From positions 1 to 6,222 of the forward strand of contig JALZWJ010000099.1 in assembly GCA_023300065.1 (NCBI GenBank): a stretch of DNA of 6,222 nucleotides, given 5' to 3'. Of the stretch, positions 1 through 6,222 are shown piece by piece. The DNA is from Akkermansiaceae bacterium (GTDB lineage: Bacteria > Verrucomicrobiota > Verrucomicrobiia > Verrucomicrobiales > Akkermansiaceae). A program made the translations under genes and the position numbers. The notes under the pieces are model-generated. The model worked only from the letters and a program-made list of their open reading frames with translations. It searched no databases and was not told the DNA's origin. Position 1 is the first letter of the stretch. Each line of letters begins with the position of its first letter.

Positions 1-1386
1 ATCGGCGATGAGTTTGTTCCCAGCTTCGTGGACATTGCCCGCGCCGAGGGTAAGAAAGAGATCGCCCTCTTCAAGGGCATTTCCGACCACGTGATGGGCG
101 GTGTTAAGATCAGGGACAAAGGCGGCCTTGGTATCGCCATTTGCCAAAATCGCATCGACGATGGTCTGGCCGCTGACTCCGGGAATGGGGTCTTCACTGG
201 CTGCGTAGACATCGGTCACGAAGACGAGGTCCGCGGCTTGGAGTGCTTTTCCAAAATCATCTGCGAGCTTCTGAGTCCGGCTATAGCGATGGGGTTGGAA
301 TAAAATGACGACCCGCTTCGGGGAATAGGTACGCGCGGTTTGCAGGGTGGCGGCGACCTCGGTGGGATGATGGCCGTAGTCATCAACCACGCGGTAGCGC
401 TTGCTGAGGTGCTTGGTCTCGAACCGGCGTTTGGCACCGGCGAAGGAGCCGAGGGCACGGTTCATGAGGGAGAAGTCGACACCACATCCGGTCGCGATGG
501 CGATGGCTCCGAGAGCATTCAGCACATTGTGGCGACCGGGAATGCCCAGTTGGACGCGGCCCAGTTCTTTGCCCAGGTGATTCACGGTGAAACTGACGGT
601 CCCGATTTGTTCAGAGAGATCCGTGGCGGTCCAGTCAGCGTCTTGCCAACCGTATGAAATACTCGTGTCACGAACCGAGCAGAGATTGGTCGATTCAGGG
701 CATTCGCGACAGTAGACGATGGAGCCGGAGGTTTGGTCGAGGAGGGTATTGAAGACCTCGCGGATTTGTTCAATGCCACGCGTGTAGTGGTCGAGGTGCT
801 CCTCTTCCATGTTCAGGACGATGGCGTGCTTTGGCCGATAAAGGGCGAGGGTGCCATCGGACTCATCCCCTTCGGCGACGAGGTATTGCCCATCTTCATT
901 CCACTCGGCATTGGAGCCTAGGACTGGGATCTCCGCACCAACGTAGTGGCAAGGGTTGCAGTCACTCTGGCGCAAGATGTGCGCGATCATGGAGGAAGTG
1001 GTGGTCTTGCCATGCGTGCCAGAAACGATGACTCCATCCTTCGTATGTAAGATGGCGGCGAGGCACTCGGCCCGGCGGAAAGTGGCGGTCCCCTGCTCTA
1101 ACGCAGCGGCGAGGGCAGGGTTTGTTTCACGGATGGCAGAGGAGTAGATGACGGCATCCACTTCTTTCACAGCCGCCGCAGAGTGCGGCGTGGAGAAGTT
1201 TAGCCCGATGTCACGGAGCCGCTCAGTTTCTCCAGAGGTGACGCGGTCAGAACCACTCACGTGGTGGCCCATTTGGATCAAGAGCCGAGCAAGCCCGCTC
1301 ATTCCAGAACCAGCCACTCCAATGAGGTGGACGCGGAGTGGTTGATCTTTATTGAGTAGTTTTTTGCTAAACTCGGCGATGGTCAT
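1..1386 (-). CDS. murC: UDP-N-acetylmuramate--L-alanine ligase MurC (3' end beyond window)
   Basis: This cytoplasmic ligase joins L-alanine to UDP-N-acetylmuramate using ATP, the first peptide-stem step of peptidoglycan synthesis. I translated 462 continuous codons without a frameshift. Motifs in order are the N-terminal UDP-binding loop GVAGSGMSGLA (23-33), the ATP P-loop GTHGKTTT (123-130), AEGDESDG (171-178), NMEEEHLDHY (192-201), GRHNVLNALGA (284-294), AGAKRRFE (316-323), DDYGHHPTEV (335-344), FQPHRYSRT (363-371) and a terminal LTLGAGN (445-451). Together these are diagnostic of MurC rather than MurD, MurE or MurF. The ATG at 1386 is the first possible start, because an in-frame TGA lies two codons upstream. 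It overlaps the murG stop by four bases, so the two are probably co-transcribed and translationally coupled. The frame has no stop before base 1. E. coli MurC has about 491 residues, so either a short tail or a fused domain is missing. Confidence 0.96.
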   Translation of the reverse strand, partial: MTIAEFSKKLLNKDQPLRVHLIGVAGSGMSGLARLLIQMGHHVSGSDRVTSGETERLRDIGLNFSTPHSAAAVKEVDAVIYSSAIRETNPALAAALEQGTATFRRAECLAAILHTKDGVIVSGTHGKTTTSSMIAHILRQSDCNPCHYVGAEIPVLGSNAEWNEDGQYLVAEGDESDGTLALYRPKHAIVLNMEEEHLDHYTRGIEQIREVFNTLLDQTSGSIVYCRECPESTNLCSVRDTSISYGWQDADWTATDLSEQIGTVSFTVNHLGKELGRVQLGIPGRHNVLNALGAIAIATGCGVDFSLMNRALGSFAGAKRRFETKHLSKRYRVVDDYGHHPTEVAATLQTARTYSPKRVVILFQPHRYSRTQKLADDFGKALQAADLVFVTDVYAASEDPIPGVSGQTIVDAILANGDTKAAFVPDLNTAHHVVGNALEEGDLFLTLGAGNVHEAGNKLIAD

Positions 1387-1391
1387 CCTTC
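1383..1391 (-). promoter_or_regulatory. murG stop / murC start ATGA overlap with adjacent GAAGG
   Basis: The murG stop TGA (1383-1385) and the murC ATG (1384-1386) share bases as ATGA. A purine-rich GAAGG (1387-1391) directly abuts the ATG with no spacer, which is too close for a normal Shine-Dalgarno. murC translation therefore probably depends on ribosomes finishing murG (termination-reinitiation). This is an inference from geometry. Confidence 0.6.
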
Positions 1392-2453
1392 AATTACGGT
1401 AGCGATTTGGGAAGCGGCCTCAGGCTCAGAAAGAGACTTCATGGCTTGAGACATTTTCAAAATGATTTCAGTGTCGAGGTCACGGAGCATCTCGCGAATT
1501 GTGTCAGCATCGAGATCTTCCTGCTTCATTAGAACAGCGGCCTGAGCGCGTTCATAGACCACGGCGTTCGCGGTTTGGTGATCATCCGCAGCATGTGGAT
1601 ACGGAATCAAAAGGGCGGGTAAACCGACGTGGCTCAACTCGGTCAGCGAGGAGGCACCAGAGCGGGCCACGCAAAAATCTGAAGCGGCGTAAGCGGCGGC
1701 CATTTGATCACAGAAAGCGAGGACCTGATAGTTTGGTCGGTCGCCAACTTGGGCGGTGAGGCGATCAAAGTCAGCTTGCCCTGCGAGGTGGAGGACTTGC
1801 CAAGCGGTGCCCTCAGAGCCCTGCGCGACGACATCATTTAGGTGCTGGGCACCTTGGCTACCGCCCATTACTAGGAGGGTCTTCTTTTCGGGATCGAGGC
1901 CGAGAGCCTGACACCCTTCAGTGCGTGTCGGGAGCTTTTCCATCTCCTCCCGCACGGGCGTGCCGGTGAGAATGACGGTGGAGTCTGGGAGAAATTCGGC
2001 GGCTTCTTCAATGCCCACTAAAACGGCGGTGCAGCGCTTTGCCGTCATGCGGTTCGAGCGGCCAGGGATGGCATTTGAGTCATGGACGTAAGTGCGGAGG
2101 CCTTTTTTAGCTCCTGCGTAGACGGGAGGAAACGAGGTAAACCCGCCCATTCCGAGAACGACATCAGCCTTTTCACGGTCGATGATGCTCCCACAATGCT
2201 TGATCGTGTTCCGTAAGCGCCAGAGGAATGAGACCATCTTTAGTGAGAAGGTCGGCGGCTTGGCGATCGCATTGACGGTTTCGAAGCGGAGATCGGAGTA
2301 TTTTTCCGAAGCCTGAGCATCCACCTCTTTTTCAGAGATGAGGAGGAGGACCTCATGACCGCGGGACTTAAGTTCTTGGGCCACGGCGATGCCGGGGAAG
2401 AGATGGCCACCTGTTCCTCCACAGGCGATGATTACTTTCAATGGGTCTGACAC
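1383..2453 (-). CDS. murG: UDP-GlcNAc:undecaprenyl-pyrophosphoryl-MurNAc-pentapeptide GlcNAc transferase MurG
   Basis: This GT28-family, GT-B-fold enzyme transfers GlcNAc from UDP-GlcNAc to lipid I, making lipid II at the inner face of the cytoplasmic membrane. Its 356 residues match the usual length. Visible motifs are the N-terminal glycine loop GGTGGHLFPG (12-21), GMGGFTS (101-107), HDSNAIPGRSNR (124-135, replacing the common HEQN form), TGTPVR (163-168), the second glycine loop GGSQGA (197-202), and the donor-binding region RSGASSLTEL (264-273) through HAADDHQTANA (287-297). Residues 66-86 are hydrophobic and basic and could form the membrane-contact patch. The start is GTG. An in-frame TAG lies 18 bases upstream and no ATG is available, so GTG is the best choice. 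No clear Shine-Dalgarno precedes it. It is the first gene after a terminator and overlaps murC downstream. Confidence 0.97.
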   Translation of the reverse strand: MSDPLKVIIACGGTGGHLFPGIAVAQELKSRGHEVLLLISEKEVDAQASEKYSDLRFETVNAIAKPPTFSLKMVSFLWRLRNTIKHCGSIIDREKADVVLGMGGFTSFPPVYAGAKKGLRTYVHDSNAIPGRSNRMTAKRCTAVLVGIEEAAEFLPDSTVILTGTPVREEMEKLPTRTEGCQALGLDPEKKTLLVMGGSQGAQHLNDVVAQGSEGTAWQVLHLAGQADFDRLTAQVGDRPNYQVLAFCDQMAAAYAASDFCVARSGASSLTELSHVGLPALLIPYPHAADDHQTANAVVYERAQAAVLMKQEDLDADTIREMLRDLDTEIILKMSQAMKSLSEPEAASQIATVIEG

Positions 2454-2662
2454 GTTGTTGGTGAAAAGCTAGAGAGATAAAACGAGGTTTTGAACTGCGA
2501 AATGCAAAATGGATGAAATAGTGCGCAAAGTGATTAAAAGTAAGGATTGACCCCCACCACTCGGCACCTCTTTAGACGATTGGTGACGCAAAAAATTCAC
2601 GCCAGCTTTCTAATGGAGGGATGAGTCGGCGGCTCCCGGTGCGGTGACGGGACTTTGTATAC
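2454..2662 (-). other. Intergenic leader upstream of murG, no gene seen
   Basis: No convincing coding frame is present on either strand. Because a terminator lies immediately upstream, a murG promoter should be here. The best sigma70-like pair I can find on the minus strand is TTGCAT (2502-2507) and TTTTAT (2477-2482) with a 19-base spacer. It is weak and would leave a leader of only about 17 bases. A 12-base perfect palindrome, TTTGTATACAAA (2654-2665), sits at the far end and overlaps the T-tract side of the terminator. No riboswitch or tRNA was recognised. Confidence 0.45.
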
Positions 2663-2705
2663 AAAAAAAAATCGCCGACCTCGTTTTGAAGCGAGGTTCG
2701 GCGAT
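2663..2705 (-). terminator. Rho-independent terminator of the large PVC gene
   Basis: Read on the minus strand, the arm ATCGCCGAACCTCG (2705-2692) pairs with CGAGGTCGGCGAT (2683-2671). This gives a 13-bp GC-rich stem with one bulged base and an 8-base loop, followed at once by a run of eight T (2670-2663). It begins 19 bases after the stop codon at 2725-2727. On the plus strand the hairpin is not followed by a T run, so it works in one direction only. It separates the large gene from murG. Confidence 0.93.
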
Positions 2706-2724
2706 GAGATCTTGCTGCTCGTGC

Positions 2725-5700
2725 TTACTTCACGATGATGTGCCCGCGCATCATGGTGGCGTGACCTGGGAAGGTGCAGAGGAAGGGGTATTTACCGGGT
2801 TTGTCGAAGGTGACCTCGAGGGTCTGCTTCCCGCTTTGCATGAGGAGTTTAGAGGCGGCGAGGATATCGTCACTGTCTGGGACAAACTGCTTTGCAAAGC
2901 CCTCTCCTCCAAGCGAGATCGCAGCAGTGGCGACAGCGTCTGCGGTGCCGGGTTTCACGATGACTAAGTTATGCTGCATCACGTCTGGGTTATTGAAGAT
3001 GAGCCTCAGCTTCTTGCCGACGGGGACGGCGAGGGTCGCGACGTCGAACTTGATCGCTTCGTGCAGGCAGTTGACCTGTGCGATGACGACTTTGTCAGTC
3101 TCTCTCAGGATGCCCTTGCGGTGAGTTTTCTCCTTTTCTTCGGTGACGGTGGTGCGGTTGAGGGTCTCGACGGCAAACTTGTAGACGTCTTTGAAGCCAT
3201 CTTCGAGGCCGCTATTTTTCGCTTTTTCGACGATCTCAAGTCCGATGTTTTTTGGAAGGTAGGAGGCAGTGGTCATGACTTCGAGGCGGACGCGACCGTG
3301 CTCATCCCCCGCCGCTTTTGAGAGAAGCTCGGCGGCGTTTGCAACGGCGTGCATGTTAAAGCGGAGGACGCGGACAGCAGCGGAGCGGACGCGGTGGTCT
3401 TTGGCTGCGAGGAGCTCTTCGAGCAGCGGTTGATCGACTTTATTTACTCCCCAGGTGACCCAGAGGGCTTCGAGCTTTGCATGTTCGTCACTTTGCTGAG
3501 CGGCCCATTTCGCGGCGGCAGCGGTGACTACGCTGGCATCGTGCCCACGGAGTTCACGACGGGTGCGGTAGCGGGTGCGATACTCGGGGAGCTTGAGGTT
3601 TTCAAGGAGTTCATCGATGGAGGCCCCGGCAACCTTCGCGGGTGTGACGAGGGGACGAGAGGGGTAGGTGATGCGGTAGATGCGGCCGTGGACGTGGTCA
3701 CGATATGGGTCACGGGCATTGTGCTGCATGTGACCAATGAGGACATTGTGCCAATCAGCAAAGTAGAGTGAACCATCAGGAGCGAACTCGAGGTCCACGG
3801 GGCGGAAGTTACCGTCTTTTGAGGAGAAGAGGTCTTGGCGATACTCGGCAGAGAAGCCGGTTTTCCCTTCGACCATCTTGTGCTGTTTTGCGCCGAGGTA
3901 ACCGATGTTGTTATTAATAATGACGTCGCCTTGGACCTCATCAGGGAAGTGGCGACTGGAGACAAACTCAACTCCCGAGGTGGGGCGGACGCTGTTGGCC
4001 TTGGAGGTGAGGATGGAGGGAGATTTCATGTTCGCTCCGTAGCGTGCTTTGACAGTTCCTGGGAGCATCCAGCCGAATGAGGGGCCTGAGGTATGGAGGA
4101 AGAAGTCTTGCCCGTAATCATCAAAGGCAACGCCCCATGGGTTCGGAATGGAATATTGGGAGTAGCGCATGAGGTGCTTGCGCTGGGGGGCGTAGCGGTA
4201 GAAGCCACCATTACTGCCGCGGACCGTCCCGTAGGCTGTTTCGACAGAGGTGTGGAGGAAGATTCCTTCTCCCATCACGATCGCACCAGAGGGGTCGGCA
4301 CAGAAGGCTGAGATATTGTGGTGGGTGTCGTGGTCGTCGAAGCCGGAGAGGAGGATTTCTTTGGTGTCATATTTATCGTCACCATCGAGGTCCTTGAGGA
4401 GGACGAGGCTGTCTCCTTGGGAGACGTAGACGCCCTCGGGGCTGAACTCGAAGCCGATGGGGAGGTGGAGGTCATCGGCGAAGACTGTTTCCTTATCAGC
4501 CTTGCCGTCGTTATCAGTGTCCTCATAGATGATGAGACAGTCTGTGGGAAGGGCATCGCCGATGCGGTAGTGCGGGTAGGAAGGCATGGTGGAAACCCAG
4601 AGGCGGCCTTTGTTGTCGAAAGACATCTGGCAAGGATTCGCGAGGTTGGGGAATTCTTTTTCGGAGGCAAATACCTCCACTTTATAGCCTTCGGGAACTT
4701 TGATGTGGGTGACAGATTCGCTGGCCGGTTTGTAATCGGTGGTCCCGTTTTTCACGCTTGGCTTATAGTTTGTGGAGACAGGGCCTAGGGGGTGGGTCTT
4801 GGCATCTGCGGCAGCTAGATCGAAGGGCTGGCCCTTGAGGGTTGCCCAAATCGCGTTGTCACGGATGAGGATCATCTCACGTGTTTTTTTAATTTCATCG
4901 GGGTAGTTCTGCGGGCCGTAGGGTGCGTAGCGGCGGCCGTAGACGTGCACACCATTGGGGACTTTGTAGTCGTTGTGCCATGCCCAGTTCTTTTCTTCGA
5001 CAGCGGCTTGGACGGCAGCTGCTTTTTCGGCAGATGGTTTAGCGGCTTGGCTCTCAGCGAAGAGGCTTTGGTTAAGGAAGGTGGCGAATTTTTGGTATCC
5101 CGCGGCGTTGAGCAAGGCTCCGTCAGTGGTCAAGATGTCACCACTCGCATACCATGCTTTACTGGCTGTGAAGGCATCGATGCAGAGGATGCCGTGTGCC
5201 GCGGCGACTTCGAGCATGGCTTTGCTATAGAGATCAAGGTTGGCATTGGCGGTCACGCCATCAGGAGTGCCCAACTTTGCGGAGAGGTCTTGGAAAGCGG
5301 TGGGGGTAACGAGGGCGAGTTGAGGAACGCTCTTGTTGTTATATTTCTGACTGCGGGTGTGTTTAATGAAGGCGGCGAGCTCTTTCTTAAAGCGCTCCAC
5401 ATCATCCGGTCCATAAAAGGAGGATGAGAAACCAAAGAAGCCGATGACAACATCCGCACGGTGACGGGCGAGCCATTGGTCAGGGGTTTCATAGTGGCCC
5501 TGGGGCTTCGTGTTCACCTGGAACTCAGGGTGGACGAGCTTCTCTGCTCCAGGGAAGGCGAACTGGTTGTCATTACTACGACCTGGCTGCTGGCGGTGGC
5601 CGGGAGTGTGACCTTCATCACACATGTTACGGATGGTGAGGTCTGCTTCAGGGTTGCTGAGATAAACTTGAGTCTCGAAGAAGCCGAACTTGCCCATGCG

Positions 5701-6222
5701 GGATCCGAGGCCGCCACCGATCATGGTGATGTGGCTTCCTTTTTCGAGGTTAAGAGATTTCGCTGAGTCTCCGGCCACGTAAGCGGAAGTGCTCCAAGTC
5801 ACGGGCGGGACGACACCTGTTGTGGGTGCGGGTTTACGTCGGTTAGCCTTGCTGTTGGGATTTTGATTGTCGGTTTTCTTGGCAGCGGGCTTTTTCTTTT
5901 TCTCTTTTGGCTTTGAGAGGGACTCTTTGACCATTTGTTGGGCGGTCTTGGAGGTACTGCGGGGGGATTTTCCGAGGCCGTAGCTTGAGGGCTGGTGGTT
6001 GAGCTTTTTGAAATGATCTTTGGCGCGGATGAAGGCGAACTCGCTGGCGACGAAGGGATCGACGAAACTGACGTCTGCTTTGGCTGGGACGTCGAGCCCC
6101 GTGAGGAAGAAGGCGGAGTTGATAAAGAGACGGCGGAGGCCATCGTTCATGAGATCAGAGGATGCGCCAAAGGTAGTGCCGACGAGCTGACCGGGTTTAC
6201 CATTGGGGGTTTTGTATTTTTT
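2725..6222 (-). CDS. PVC-type multidomain dehydrogenase: ThuA-like tail, SGNH, beta-propeller, HEAT-like, cupredoxin (5' end beyond window)
   Basis: At least 1165 residues are visible, and the start lies outside the window: the frame is open to base 6222, and 24 coding triplets precede the Met at 6150. Numbering from that Met, residues up to about 45 resemble the end of a ThuA-like domain (FGASSDL, GLRRLF, VPAKADV). A basic linker follows (72-108), then an SGNH-like domain (about 117-365; FFGFSSSF 238-245). The sugar-dehydrogenase-type propeller (about 484-830) carries two DxDxD calcium-type loops (544-552, 587-595), SIPNPWGVAFD and LEFAPDGSLYFADWHN. Helical HEAT-like repeats span about 845-1000. 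The C-terminus (about 1017-1141) is azurin-like, with copper ligands His1060, Cys1125, His1130 and Met1134. No CXXCH haem motif is present. It is probably an exported redox enzyme passing electrons from the propeller to copper. Substrate is unknown, and export cannot be checked because the N-terminus is missing. Its own terminator follows. Confidence 0.9.
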   Translation of the reverse strand, partial: KKYKTPNGKPGQLVGTTFGASSDLMNDGLRRLFINSAFFLTGLDVPAKADVSFVDPFVASEFAFIRAKDHFKKLNHQPSSYGLGKSPRSTSKTAQQMVKESLSKPKEKKKKPAAKKTDNQNPNSKANRRKPAPTTGVVPPVTWSTSAYVAGDSAKSLNLEKGSHITMIGGGLGSRMGKFGFFETQVYLSNPEADLTIRNMCDEGHTPGHRQQPGRSNDNQFAFPGAEKLVHPEFQVNTKPQGHYETPDQWLARHRADVVIGFFGFSSSFYGPDDVERFKKELAAFIKHTRSQKYNNKSVPQLALVTPTAFQDLSAKLGTPDGVTANANLDLYSKAMLEVAAAHGILCIDAFTASKAWYASGDILTTDGALLNAAGYQKFATFLNQSLFAESQAAKPSAEKAAAVQAAVEEKNWAWHNDYKVPNGVHVYGRRYAPYGPQNYPDEIKKTREMILIRDNAIWATLKGQPFDLAAADAKTHPLGPVSTNYKPSVKNGTTDYKPASESVTHIKVPEGYKVEVFASEKEFPNLANPCQMSFDNKGRLWVSTMPSYPHYRIGDALPTDCLIIYEDTDNDGKADKETVFADDLHLPIGFEFSPEGVYVSQGDSLVLLKDLDGDDKYDTKEILLSGFDDHDTHHNISAFCADPSGAIVMGEGIFLHTSVETAYGTVRGSNGGFYRYAPQRKHLMRYSQYSIPNPWGVAFDDYGQDFFLHTSGPSFGWMLPGTVKARYGANMKSPSILTSKANSVRPTSGVEFVSSRHFPDEVQGDVIINNNIGYLGAKQHKMVEGKTGFSAEYRQDLFSSKDGNFRPVDLEFAPDGSLYFADWHNVLIGHMQHNARDPYRDHVHGRIYRITYPSRPLVTPAKVAGASIDELLENLKLPEYRTRYRTRRELRGHDASVVTAAAAKWAAQQSDEHAKLEALWVTWGVNKVDQPLLEELLAAKDHRVRSAAVRVLRFNMHAVANAAELLSKAAGDEHGRVRLEVMTTASYLPKNIGLEIVEKAKNSGLEDGFKDVYKFAVETLNRTTVTEEKEKTHRKGILRETDKVVIAQVNCLHEAIKFDVATLAVPVGKKLRLIFNNPDVMQHNLVIVKPGTADAVATAAISLGGEGFAKQFVPDSDDILAASKLLMQSGKQTLEVTFDKPGKYPFLCTFPGHATMMRGHIIVK

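Noticed and set aside
28..657. Two plus-strand open frames at the left edge
   Set aside because: Both are antisense to a continuous, motif-complete MurC frame on the minus strand.
2644..2967. Plus-strand frame starting in the intergenic region
   Set aside because: It crosses the terminator hairpin and then runs antisense to the cupredoxin domain. Its residues are only the reverse reading of those elements.
3349..3771. Plus-strand open frame of 140 codons
   Set aside because: It is antisense to the HEAT-like and propeller region of the large gene, with no recognisable family features.
4318..4788. Plus-strand open frame of 156 codons rich in Val, Glu and Asp
   Set aside because: Its composition mirrors the complement of the propeller coding sequence, and no domain or ribosome binding site supports it.
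4945..5427. Plus-strand open frame of 160 codons
   Set aside because: It lies fully antisense to the SGNH region of the large gene, shows no recognisable motif, and is explained by the codon pattern of the opposite strand.
2725..6222. Haem c attachment (CXXCH) in the large protein
   Set aside because: All Cys contexts were inspected (NMCDEGH, GILCIDA, NPCQMS, TDCLII, AFCADP, VNCLHE, FLCTFPGH) and none is CXXCH.
1..6222. CRISPR array, tRNA, rRNA or insertion sequence
   Set aside because: No spaced direct repeats, cloverleaf, rRNA-like stretch, transposase frame or terminal inverted repeats were seen.

Overview
The window suggests a bacterium of the Planctomycetota-Verrucomicrobiota (PVC) group, most likely a verrucomicrobium. 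The main reason is the large gene at 2725-6222. It encodes a beta-propeller 'membrane-bound dehydrogenase' of the type expanded in Pirellula and Verrucomicrobium, here combined with an SGNH domain, helical repeats and further modules. The moderately GC-rich coding sequence and the lack of a clear Shine-Dalgarno before murG fit this but do not prove it. Placement below phylum is not possible from this window.

All supported genes lie on the minus strand, so the window reads right to left. From 6222 to 2725 runs one very long, 5'-incomplete frame. In order it holds the tail of a probable ThuA-like domain, a lysine-rich linker, an SGNH-hydrolase-like domain, a sugar-dehydrogenase-type beta-propeller, a HEAT-like helical region and a C-terminal azurin-type blue-copper domain. 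A strong intrinsic terminator (2663-2705) ends this transcription unit.

A gene-free stretch of about 270 bases (2454-2724, including the terminator) follows and probably carries the promoter of the next unit. That unit starts with murG (1383-2453, GTG start) and continues into murC (1-1386) through a 4-base ATGA overlap. murC is still open at the window edge, although its normal C-terminal motif has already been reached.

MurC and MurG act in peptidoglycan precursor synthesis: MurC adds L-alanine to UDP-MurNAc, and MurG makes lipid II from lipid I. They show that this organism makes classical peptidoglycan, which is notable for the PVC group. The large multidomain protein is probably exported. 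By its domains it is a redox enzyme acting on a carbohydrate or similar substrate. It has no visible functional link to the mur genes and is separated from them by the terminator.

The most interesting point is that the large protein ends in a complete type-1 copper site and has no CXXCH haem motif in the visible part. A cupredoxin seems to take the place of the cytochrome c domain that usually ends this family.
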